DNA of 64,000 nucleotides from Flectonema sp. DT1601. Its lineage: Eukaryota; Euglenozoa; Diplonemea; Diplonemida; Diplonemidae. Position 1 is the first letter of the stretch. The number at the start of each line of letters is the position of its first letter. A program made the translations under genes and the position numbers. Location: positions 1,364,001-1,428,000 of the forward strand of contig OZ025788.1 of NCBI GenBank assembly GCA_964019425.1, written 5' to 3'. This document shows, piece by piece, positions 1-9,514 of this stretch. The notes beneath the pieces are model-generated. The model did not search any database and was not told the DNA's origin. It saw nothing but the letters and a program-made list of their open reading frames with translations.

Positions 1-58
1 CAAGAAGAGAGCTCTCGCCAACGGTGAGTCATGGTCATCTGATGAGGATGATATGTAA
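1..58 (+). CDS. eEF3 copy A, 3' terminal exon (partial)
   Basis: The window opens inside the last exon of an elongation factor 3 gene. In the frame starting at base 2 it encodes KKRALANGESWSSDEDDM and stops at 56-58. This is identical to the last 18 residues of the two complete eEF3 genes downstream, so at least three copies lie in tandem. Everything upstream, including both ABC domains, is outside the window. The sequence diverges from the other copies immediately after the stop codon. The exon contains a GTGAGT donor-like site at 24-29, also present in the other copies. Confidence 0.85.
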   Translation, partial: KKRALANGESWSSDEDDM

Positions 59-1520
59 GATACAATGAATAAGGTTCTTAAAATTATTTTTTAGTTTCGT
101 CTTACCACGTTTATTGATTGCTTGTATGACACTATGAAAATTAAATTGCCAGTTTTTTGACTTTAGTCAGAAGGGCTGTGATTGTTAAGAAGGGACGCAT
201 TTTGTATTATCGAAATTCTGACTTTTGGTCGGAAGTTGGGTGACACAGAATTTAAGAAAATAAAATATAAAAGCTGATCAAAAGGAGAAGATTATTATTC
301 TCCACCTCCGTCGTAAATTTATTGCTGAAACTTTGACTCTGCAAGTTATTAAAACAGCAATATTTAATCTTTGTGAGTGAATGAATATTATCCAATAGCG
401 ATTGAGTGCCACTTCCCTTCCAACTCAGTTGCCATGTTTGTTCCTCTCCCATTTTTTATCACTTCCCGTCCATCATTCGTTTTTTTTCTTTTCTCATTTT
501 GTTATTTCAATCTCAATTCAAAGGTGATTTGAGTTTGTTGTTTCCGATTCAGTTTTAATAAAAATAAGTTCCTTTTATACAGCAAGATGAAAATGCAAAG
601 ATGTGCGATGAATTAAGCAGCGATGACGAAGCGTAAACAGTTGTTGAATGTTGTTACAAGTGAATCTTAATTAGAGAATCAATTATGCAGCCTTTTTAAA
701 GAGGGGGGGAAGTACCTCTATTTTATTGGGGAAATTTCTTTTTTCGGAAATGTCAGGAATTCGGAATCCCTTTATATAAGAGTATTCATCACACATGTTA
801 TTCTTGCGAGACTACCACTTTTAATGTGGTTCACTTCACACTCTTCAATTAATGATTCTGAAGGCTTCTTTTTCTTCTTCACATAAAAGTTGCTCATTTC
901 AATTTTGAATGGGTAGCTATGCTTCTCCTCTTTCGGTAGCCGCTCTGAGCTGCTTCAGGCATCACAAGGTGGGTATTATGTTAAAGGAAGCCTACGATGG
1001 AGTATTTCATAGCGAAATGACTTCGTTGAAGCGGTCATACTGAGCATAACAGTAACGTCGCACCCAGAAAGGAATTCCAGCAGTTTTGCAATCACGTTTA
1101 TCCAGATTTTTGTCGTCCCATTGGACTCTCTCCTACTAGTCTCCGTGTTGTCAATCAGTAATTGCAGTCGCTCAATTATCACTTTTGTAGTAATGTTTGT
1201 TTTTGTTATGTTTGGGGTTCTCGCCACAAGCAAAAAATGCAAGATTCTTTTCTCTTACAAAGATTACGAGTAAAGTGGAATTGATTTTTTTAGGGACAGG
1301 GCTGGGTCGATTGAGTTGTACATGCCCGCAGTTTACTGTTGACTAGAATGGTACCAGACTTTTGACATCCACGTAGGAATCTAATAACATGGCATCCTTG
1401 TATTCGATACCCAGACATGATTCAATGTAAGGATCGCATTTATAATTGACGTTTGGAACACGCATCCACACATTCTTACAGCCATATAAACACCCCGAAG
1501 CAAATAGTAACTCAAAAATA
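59..1520. other. Intergenic, eEF3 copy A to UBL-LRR gene
   Basis: AT-rich spacer with no convincing gene. The one notable stretch is 586-636, a short acidic open frame ending ...DELSSDDEA, preceded by an acceptor-like tract at about 570-582. It might be an alternative last exon of copy A (see findings). A minus-strand open frame at 976-1242 has no recognisable domain and is not called. Confidence 0.5.
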
Positions 1521-2768
1521 ATGCAAGTTTTCGTGACGTGCCCGGATTTGGGACTCCCCGCGGTGACGGTGACGGCTAGTGCTGATTCGTTTGTGAATGA
1601 CGTATTGATGGCGGCTACTGGGGAGTGGGATGTCGATCCGGAGGAAGTTGAACTCTCGTTTGCTGGTGATACTCTTTGCGAAAATGAGCGGATAGCAGAT
1701 CATGGAGTGGTTGCAAACAGCGAGTTGGAATTGTGTAGGAAGCAGTTTCGGATATTCGGTAAATGCTGGTTCGCTGATGATACAAAACGGGAGAAGCTGC
1801 TTCTTTGGATCAGAGAGCACGCTAAGGAAGATTTATATCTGGACACCCCAACATTCTCAAAGGATGGGTGCCTCACTGTCAACGGTAACCTGCTGCCTTC
1901 GGATGCCGAACGAGTTGCTTTCCGTAATTCAAATTCCAGCAGCACAGTCATCTCACGAGTTACTACTGTCGGAGATAAATTCTTGTATCCCTGTTCACAA
2001 ATAACTGCTCTTGACCTTTCTGGTCTTAGTGGTGTCACCACTATTGGAAGTTATTTCTTGTCCAACTGTTCACAAATAACTGCTCTTGACCTTACAGGCC
2101 TTAGTAGTGTTACCACTATTGGAGGTTATTTTATGTCTAACTGTTCACAAATAGCTGCTCTTGACCTTTCAAGTCTTAGTAGCGTCACCACTATTGGAGG
2201 TTATTTCTTGTCTAACTGTTCACAAATCAATGCTCTTGACCTTTCTGGTCTTAATGAAGTCACTATTATTGGAAGCTACTTCTTGCCTTCCTGTTCACAA
2301 ATAACTACTCTTGACCTTTCTGGTCTTAGTAGTGTCACCATTATTGGAAGTCATTTCTTGCCTTCCTGTAAACAAATCACTGCTATTGACTTCTCAGGTC
2401 TTAGTAGTGTCACAAGAATTAATAATAATTTCTTGTATTCTTGTTCACAAATAACTACTCTTGACCTTTCAAATCTTAGTAGGGTCACCACCGTTGGAAG
2501 TTTTTTCTTGTCTTTCTGTTCACGAATCGCTTCTCTAGACCTCTCAGGCCTAAGTAGTGTCACCACTATTGGGAATTTTTTCTTGTATTCCTGTTCACGA
2601 ATCGCTACTCTTGACCTTTCAGGTCTTAGTAGTGTTGCGAAAATTGGTACTTCTTTTCTCAGTGATTGCGATGCTCTTGAATCTGTTCAACTTCCAAAAA
2701 ACAACAGCGCTCTCTTTGAGAAGTCTGTTAAAACAGCAATTGATCATAAAAATAAAGAAGGGAATTGA
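1521..2768 (+). CDS. Ubiquitin-like domain plus BspA-type leucine-rich repeat protein
   Basis: Protein of 415 residues. I start at the ATG at 1521 because the longer frame upstream (from 1446) begins with TTG, and because the sequence from this ATG fits a ubiquitin fold: MQVFVTCPD at the start, SFAGDTL near residue 50 in the place of ubiquitin IFAGKQL, and an E-L-E-L strand near 70. A linker of about 70 residues follows, then ten 23-residue repeats of the pattern VTTIGxxFLxxCSQITALDLSGLSS (about residues 147-380), and a short charged tail. These are BspA/TpLRR-type repeats, common in protist surface or adaptor proteins. There is no signal peptide or membrane segment, so the protein is probably cytosolic. 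The ubiquitin-like part suggests a link to ubiquitin or proteasome pathways; that is inference. The gene lies between two eEF3 copies. Confidence 0.8.
   Translation: MQVFVTCPDLGLPAVTVTASADSFVNDVLMAATGEWDVDPEEVELSFAGDTLCENERIADHGVVANSELELCRKQFRIFGKCWFADDTKREKLLLWIREHAKEDLYLDTPTFSKDGCLTVNGNLLPSDAERVAFRNSNSSSTVISRVTTVGDKFLYPCSQITALDLSGLSGVTTIGSYFLSNCSQITALDLTGLSSVTTIGGYFMSNCSQIAALDLSSLSSVTTIGGYFLSNCSQINALDLSGLNEVTIIGSYFLPSCSQITTLDLSGLSSVTIIGSHFLPSCKQITAIDFSGLSSVTRINNNFLYSCSQITTLDLSNLSRVTTVGSFFLSFCSRIASLDLSGLSSVTTIGNFFLYSCSRIATLDLSGLSSVAKIGTSFLSDCDALESVQLPKNNSALFEKSVKTAIDHKNKEGN
1960..2665 (+). repeat. 69-bp coding tandem repeat, about ten units
   Basis: Ten in-frame 69-bp units encode the 23-residue leucine-rich repeats. 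Neighbouring units share long stretches such as CTTGACCTTTC, so unit number may vary by slippage or unequal exchange. The last unit is the most diverged. Confidence 0.85.
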
Positions 2769-3299
2769 TTCTTAAACTTTTACTTTTTTATTTTTATTTA
2801 CTGGACATAAATAGTTAAAAGAAAACCAGCACATTGAAACCGTTGGCGTTGTATTGTTCGTGTCGAACGTCATATCCAAAACATTACTAATCACCCTTTT
2901 ATTAAATAACACTAACTTATTATTACTCACGAGTAATGTTTTCCAATATAAATTGTTCCCTTTATCTTTTTCACTTCCGCAATATTTTTGTTTGAATCCC
3001 AACTTTCCTTTTCGTGTGTAGGTGCAAGGTTACAAAAGAAATTTACCTTTTCTTGCGTTGTACCCCCACGGTATTTACTGGTTTGGAGCCAGTTTTCAAA
3101 ATAAGTGATGTTTGTGATTCACCGACCGCTCCCTTACTGTACGGATGCTTTGTTAGGGATTTCTTAATTCTTTAATTTGAATTCTTAATTATAAACTACA
3201 TTTCTTTATCAGGTTCACATAGTGATGTAATATGAGTTCCCAAACCACTCGAATAGCATAAGCTTGAATTTATATTACTCAGCAAAAAACTTCCGTGAG
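2769..3299. other. Intergenic upstream of eEF3 copy B
   Basis: AT-rich spacer. I see no gene or repeat. Its right edge is where sequence shared with the upstream region of copy C begins, at 3300. Confidence 0.5.
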
Positions 3300-3321
3300 A
3301 AACATTGAGTTCATCGACAGC

Positions 3322-3417
3322 GTAAGTTACAAACACACTTCCCCTTCTGTGATATTTAATTATGAACATGACGTGTTGTGAATGTAATCTGTAAACTTCA
3401 ATTCTTCCTCCTCTCAG
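3322..3417 (+). other. Probable 5'-UTR intron of eEF3 copy B
   Basis: GTAAGT donor at 3322 and a pyrimidine-rich acceptor ending CTCTCAG at 3417, 96 bases in all, about 46 bases before the ATG. Copy C has the same structure (95 bases). An alternative reading is that the AG at 3417 is a spliced-leader acceptor. Confidence 0.6.
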
Positions 3418-3463
3418 ATAAGTTTTCTTGTATCACATCAACACAAAAAAGTAATCATATCAG

Positions 3464-6400
3464 ATGGCTCCACAAATTGCTGAGGAAGCTACCAAGCTCT
3501 TCAACGCGCTCGAGGCCTCGTGCAAGGCCGACGACGCGAAGAAGTTGGCGGCGTTCTTGACCAACGCTGAGGGACAGCTCCTCGTTGAGGGAGGGTTCTT
3601 CGAGATGTTGGAGGACGCGGCAAACGCGGGAAAGAAGAAGGAGAACAGAAGACAGGCGTCGTGCATGGCGTTCGGAGCGATCAGCGAGGACGACGAATCG
3701 AAGTTGGAGGGACACACGATGAAGTTGTTCCCAACGATCGTGCAGTTGGTCGGAGACAAGACCCGCGCGGTTGCCAAGGCTGCCCAGGACGCGACGATCG
3801 CGTTCACCAAGAGATGCGCGAAGTGCCCAGCGTCAGCAAACGGAACGATGTCGGTGATGTTCGAGTGCTTGGAGTCGACGAAGTTCCAGGTGAAGATCGC
3901 TGCGTTGGAGTCTTTGACCACGTTCGCGAAGGGATGCCCAAAGGCCGTGGCGAACTGCATGCCTGAGCTGATCCCTGTGGTGTGCGACTTGCTTCACGAC
4001 ACCAAGATCGCTGTTGCGGACGAGGCGGAGGTGGCCCTGAAGGCGATCGCCGAGGTTGCGAGCAACAAGGATATCGAGGAGTTCATCCCGCTTCTGGTGA
4101 AGGCGTTGATGGAGCCAAGCAACGTTCCGGACTGCGTGTTCCAGTTGTCGTGCACGAAGTTCGTGGCGACAGTCGAGCGTCCGGAGTTGGCGTTGGTGAC
4201 TCCTCTTCTGGTCCGTGGATTCCGTGAGTCGGAGACGAAGATCATCAGACAGTGTGCGAAGATCACTGACAACTTGTCGAAGTTGGTGGAGGTGCCAACA
4301 GAGGCTGAACCACTTCTGCCAAAGCTGACTCCGGCGTTGGAGGAGGCGGCGGCGCACACCGGAGACCCAGAGTGCAGACAGGTGTGTGGAAAGGTTGTCG
4401 GACAGCTTGGAAAGTTGAAGGCGGCTGTTGAGCTTGAGAAGAAGAACTGGGTGGACGCTGCCCAGATGATCAAGATGCTGTCGGAGAGCAAGGAGGTGAA
4501 GTGCGCTGACGCAGTTGCCCTGCAGTACGCCGGAGAGCAGCTGTCATCTCTGTTCTTGATGAAGGACTTGGAGGTAGCGGACTGGGTGAAGGTTTGCAGA
4601 ACCGTTACGACCAAGGCCGAGGACGTGGCGAAGAAGCTGTTCGCTCACTGCGAGGACGCGATGAGGGGGATCGTGGAGGAAGAGGCGGAGGACGCAGCGG
4701 AGTTGTGCAACTGCAAGTTCACCCTGGCGTACGGTTCAAAGATCTTGTTGAAGAACACGCAGCTGACCCTTCTGAAGGGAGTGAAGTACGGACTGCTCGG
4801 AGGAAACGAGTGCGGTAAGACTTCGTTGTTGAAGGCGATTGCGAACGACCAAGTTGAGGGATTCCCGCCATCGACTGAGGTGAGAACGGTGTTCGTGGAG
4901 GCAGACATCCTCGGAGAGCTGAGTCACTTGAGCTGTTTGGACTACATCTTCGAAGATTCCCGTATCCAGGCTGCCGGAATCTCGCGTGAGGGAGTGCAGG
5001 ATGCGATGTCGAAGGTCGGATTCGCAGGAGCGAACGAACAGCAGGGAGGAAAGGCGGCGAGAATCATGGACCCTGTGAGCTCGTTGTCCGGAGGTTGGAG
5101 AATGAAGCTCGCGTTGGCACGTGCTATGCTTCAAAAGGCGGACATCCTTCTGATGGATGACCCAACCAACCACTTGGACGTGAAGAACGTTGCCTGGGTG
5201 GAGGACTACATCTGCAGCTTGAGCGACGTGACTTGCCTGATCGTTTCCCAGAACGCTCCGTTCTTGGAGAAGTGCTGCACCCGTATCGTGCACATCGACA
5301 GTCTTCGTCTGCACAACTTCAAGGGAAGCATTGCGGCTTTCGTGGAGGCGAACCCGGAGGCGAAGTCGTACTTCGAGCTGAAGTCGTCGAGGGGACTGAA
5401 GTTCTCGTTCCCAGAGCCTGGTTTCTTGGAGGGAGTGAACTCGAGAGGTAAGGTTCTGATCAAGATGGACAAGGTGGACTTCACTTACCCAGGAAACCCA
5501 AGGCCTACTGTGGTGGACCTGACGGTTCGTGTGTCGATGGCTTCCCGTGTGGCTTGCCTGGGACCAAACGGAGCCGGAAAGTCGACGATGATCAAGCTGT
5601 TGACCGGAGAGTTGGAACCGGCGACCGGAACCCAGTGGAAGCATCCTAACGCGAAGCTCGCGTACGTTGCGCAGCACGCTTTCCATCACATTGAGAACCA
5701 CTTGAAGAAGACCCCTGCGGAGTACATCTTGTGGAGATACGAATACGGTATCGACAAGGAGTCTCTCGAGAAGGTGACGATGGTTTTGTCGAAGGAGGAG
5801 GAGGCGAAGCTGAAGGAGATTCGTACCTGGGAGTACACGGACGAGGAGGGTCTGAAGAGAGGAAAGTTCGTGATCGAGAAGCTGTCTGGTATCAGAAAGC
5901 AGGTGAAGACGACCTACCACTACGAGGTGAAGTTCGCGGGAGCGGCGGGAGCGACCGGATTCATCCCAGAGGACAAGCTTGCGGAGCACGGTTGGGGAAA
6001 GCACGTGAAGCAGGTTGCCGAGAAGATCCTCGCCGAGCAGGGACGATTCAAGAGACCATTGACCCAGTCGAACGTGGAGAAGCTGTTGGAAGACGTTGGT
6101 CTTGAGAAGGAGTACGCGTCTCACTCGCAGATGAACGCGCTTTCCGGAGGACAGAAGGTGAAGGTTGTGTTGGGAGCTGCTATGTGGGACCAGCCTCACA
6201 TTGTCATCCTCGACGAGCCTACCAACTACCTTGACAGAGAGTCACTTGCCGCGCTCGCCGGTGCGATCGAAGAGTTCAAGGGAGGAGTCGTCATCATCAC
6301 TCACAACGACCAGTTCTCGAAGCACTTGTGTCCAGAGACCTGGTTGGTTGAGAAGGGTGACGACGGTATCGGTCACCTCGACTGCAAGGGAGACGCAGAC

Positions 6401-6868
6401 TGGATGGAGGCCGTGATGAAGGAGAAGACTGGAGCCGTCGTCATGGAGGAGATGGTTGATGCCCTTGGTAACGTTTCGAAGGTATGTTGTTGTTGTTGTT
6501 TTTGTTTTCGTTTTTTTTTAGTTTTTGTTTTGGATATTGTTTGTTTTGTTCTGTTTGTGATTCGTGTGCGAAAGCAATTGCTGCTCTCCCATCGGCTCAA
6601 CACTTGATGAAGAGTTTTCTTTTATGTTGTGTCCTTTTTTTGTTTGTTTGTTTTTTAAAGATTTGTGAAATGTTTTGTAATTTCTTACTATTGCGACGGT
6701 GACAATATCCAAACTGTGAATATGAACGAATTGAAATAATGAACATCAATACAGGTCAAGGCCCCAAAGAAGGAGTTGAGCAGAAAGGAGAGAAAGCAGC
6801 GTGAGGCCGCCAAGAAGAGAGCTCTCGCCAACGGTGAGTCATGGTCATCTGATGAGGATGATATGTAA
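3464..6868 (+). CDS. eEF3: Translation elongation factor 3 (eEF3), copy B
   Basis: Ribosome-bound ABC ATPase that helps release E-site tRNA and drives elongation in fungi and several protists. Proposed model: exons 3464-6481 and 6755-6868 with a 273-base GTATGT...ACAG intron, giving 1043 residues, the same size as yeast eEF3 (1044). HEAT-like repeats span about residues 1-320. ABC1 has Walker A GGNECGKTS (about 445), signature LSGGWRMKL (about 541) and Walker B ILLMDDPTNHLD. ABC2 has GPNGAGKST (about 699), LSGGQKVKV (about 892) and IVILDEPTNYLD, with the eEF3-type chromodomain insert between (about 750-850). Exon 2 supplies the lysine-rich tail and acidic end. All catalytic motifs are intact. 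GC-ended codons (TTG, AAG, GGA) contrast with AT-rich neighbours. If the intron is not spliced, reading continues into a poorly conserved Cys/Phe-rich extension that differs between copies. Confidence 0.95.
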
Positions 6869-9351
6869 GTATGATGTCAGTTGAAGTTGACGAGTAGTGG
6901 TCTTAATGTCCCTGACAAATTAATTGTATATTTGACTCACAGTGTTTTGCTTTTTTGGTGACTGTCTTTAGGTCTTTGTTTGTCACAAGGTTGTACCAGC
7001 ATGTAATTTTTAAAGTGGCAGTTTTTATCTTCTGCTTTTTTTTTTTTTCTTCACCTTTGCTTTTTTTGAAATTTATGAGTACAGTTCAATAACAACCACG
7101 ATAGTCTAGATGGTACCAAAAGTATTTTGGTAAGAATATGGAACTATAGAACACTGTCATCAGATGTTAAATTTCTCAATCTTTTTACGCTGGATTTTTG
7201 TTTTCTTGGAGCCTCTTGAGTTGTGTTAACGCTGCGATTGCAAAAACTCCGTCTTATTCACTCACAGGTATCAGTGTTCTTATTCGCTTTTTCTTTTTAT
7301 TTTATTTTTTTGACCTTGGATCATTCCTTCCGCTTCATCTCTGTTTTTTTAAATCATTATTTGCTTTGATTAATTGTTTCAATGTAGAGCTCTATTGTTT
7401 ACACTAATTCCAGGACAGCTTGTAGTAAGACGCTTTTATGTAGCAGCAATTGTTTGATCGTAGCACTCATACTGAAATGTTTATTGGTCTGCAAATAATT
7501 AGTCATCCTGCTACAGGAAACTTTAAGAATCATTCCGTTTTGTCAGGTGGTTTTTATACTATCGGAGGGGGTGAGAAAAGTTTGTGGTGTTCTCGTTTTT
7601 TTTTTTCTGATTCATGAAGTTCATAATAATTATTTGTAAGATTCTTGATAGAATCGCATCCGCCTTTTTGTATAGAAATAATAGTACGGCTTCGATAGAT
7701 CACCTTTCTGTCGTTGCGTATCAAACAAAACTTTCTTGGGTTGCATTGGTGACTGATTACAACCCTGTAGGAATTCAGTTCTTCGGAAAGTTTCAGCATC
7801 ATATCTGTCAAAAAGTAGAAAAACCTCCTTTAAATTCGCTAATCCCTTGCGTCGGGGGTTGCTGTTTTACAGAAGGAATTAACCCTATAAGGAGGAAAGA
7901 CGGTGAGTACATATTCGGGGGAGTAGAGCCAGTCGTGAGGGATGGCGAGATAGCATACAAGTCATCTGGGTAGTGATATGGAAATAAGCGAGGCTCCTGA
8001 AGATGATGATGCCACTGTGGAGAACAGTGGTCCCTGACAAGCGGTACTGGAAACGTATTAACCAGCTCAAGAGGTGTACGAGCTGAAGCGTCGGAACGAA
8101 CACTGGAGGAAGCGGCAAGGAAAACCAAGTGAGGGCTCGAGTTTCGGGCTCAGGCATACTCGGGAAAACCATGTCATCGAACATTTTGGCTCGTGTCCGT
8201 TTTTATAATCTTTACAAGATCTGTAACAAACGGGAAAAAAAACGAGGGAAAAAAAAATTTTTTTTTGGCAGTGGAAAAAAGGTTATTACTTTTAGTGACT
8301 ACCGAAAATGACATTATCAGGCACCCCAACAGCGAAAATCTTTTAAAATAGTTATATGGTAACCAGGGAAAAGGTTTGTCCGTATGTCTCTTCCAACTTC
8401 TTTACAGCTTTCTCGTTGGTTCTATGAACGGCACATGGAAGATACAGGCAACGACGACGGAGTACTAGAGCACGTGCAGGACAAGGTGGAGGCGCTTAAC
8501 GTCGAAGCCTCACGTTACAATGTTATACCTGTAAGTAAGTTGGGGGAGGTATATGAAGGTATTCCTATAACTCTCTCTTGCAAAAACATTCAAACTAATA
8601 TTGTATTGTAATCCCCACAGCTTCAGTAATTAAGGGAGAAAGTACCCGCTTGATGAAGGTCATCGCGAATGAAAAAGTTGTGACGTGCGCCTGTTTGGTT
8701 CCTGAACAGACAGGCATACCCTGTGTCCACGCATGTGCTTTTTTGAGCTATGCAACCTTCCCCAGTATATATGATGGATGTAGCCCTTAAAACAAAAAAC
8801 AGGACACTAAAGACAATGAACCCTCTATCCACTGTCAGTAGGGAGTTTACGAATGGTGCACTACAGATCTCCTCCCACCATCAACGGAGAGGAATTGGTG
8901 CCCCAAAGAAGAGAATTTAGGCAACAGTAATCAATCAAGTTCATAATATTAACCAATCCGTTATTAGCTCAGTTATTCACAGGTTTGTATGAAAATGTTC
9001 CAAGGATATTTTGGTTGAAAACTTTTTTTTCACAAAAAAAAGTGAAGAGAAGAATTAAATCCTCAGTTCTCTTTCTTCCCGAAAATAATTCATTTACAAA
9101 AGGTTATCTTTAGAGACACACAGAATCAACAATCTATATTACTCAGACTGACAAACATGTCTCATTTTTTCAATACGCGAAACTCATAGTTACAAATTCT
9201 CAACAAATACGTGTTCTAGTATCTTAAATGTTACATTATTTACTCAACTTATTGTATAATCACCCGTAGCATTGCATATTAAAATGCAGGTTAACTTTTA
9301 ATGAATTATGTGGTATTGGTATAACTTTCATTCTTAGAAGACACACAATAC
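6869..9351. other. Intergenic between eEF3 copies B and C, with transposon debris
   Basis: AT-rich spacer of 2.5 kb. The first 700 bases hold nothing I recognise. From about 7900 to 8900 GC content rises and broken coding-like stretches appear, including the SWIM-type transposase remnant listed separately. An acidic stretch followed by ELKRRNEHWRKRQ, near 7980-8130, may belong to the same element. A9T9-type homopolymer palindromes occur near 8250. Confidence 0.5.
8384..8790 (+). pseudogene. MULE-like transposase C-terminal remnant with SWIM zinc finger
   Basis: The first part (8384-8530) encodes LQLSRWFYERHMEDTG and a following hydrophilic helix, similar in style to the region after the catalytic core of Mutator-like transposases. 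The second part (8623-8787) is in another frame and encodes EKVVTCACLVPEQTGIPCVH, the C-x-C-x(n)-C-x-H pattern of a SWIM zinc finger usual at the end of MULE transposases. A GTAAGT...CCACAG stretch (8531-8620) lies between, but splicing it leads to an immediate TAA in frame, so this is a frameshifted remnant or uses other sites. No DDE core or terminal inverted repeats were found. Assignment rests on the SWIM pattern alone. Confidence 0.5.
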
Positions 9352-9373
9352 AAACATTGAGTTCATCGACAGC

Positions 9374-9468
9374 GTAAGTTACAACACACCTCCCCTTCTG
9401 TGATATTTAATTATGAACATGACGTGTTGTGAATGTAATCTGTAAACTTCAATTCTTTCTCCTCTCAG
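9374..9468 (+). other. Probable 5'-UTR intron of eEF3 copy C
   Basis: GTAAGT donor at 9374 and CTCTCAG acceptor ending at 9468 (95 bases), matching the copy B intron with a few small differences. Confidence 0.6.
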
Positions 9469-9514
9469 ATAAGTTTTCTTGTATCACATCAACACAAAAA
9501 AGTAATCATATCAG

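Larger units (their letters stand above)
3300..6868 (+). repeat. eEF3 duplication unit, copy B
   Basis: From 3300 to 6868 the DNA is nearly identical to 9352-12927. Homology starts about 22 bases before the 5'-UTR intron donor and ends exactly at the stop codon. Sequence outside both edges is unrelated. Introns are included, so this is a DNA-level duplication or conversion tract, not a retrocopy. Confidence 0.9.

Noticed and set aside
976-1242. Minus-strand 88-codon frame considered as a gene
   Set aside because: No domain, no start context, and isolated on the opposite strand to all genes.
4736-6199. Long minus-strand open frame opposite eEF3 (and its twin at 10787-12250)
   Set aside because: It arises from the strong GC-ended codon bias of eEF3 on the + strand; the His/Leu/Arg-rich translation has no family features.
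8531-8620. GTAAGT...CCACAG stretch considered as an intron restoring the MULE frame
   Set aside because: Splicing it brings an immediate in-frame TAA, so it does not restore the reading frame.
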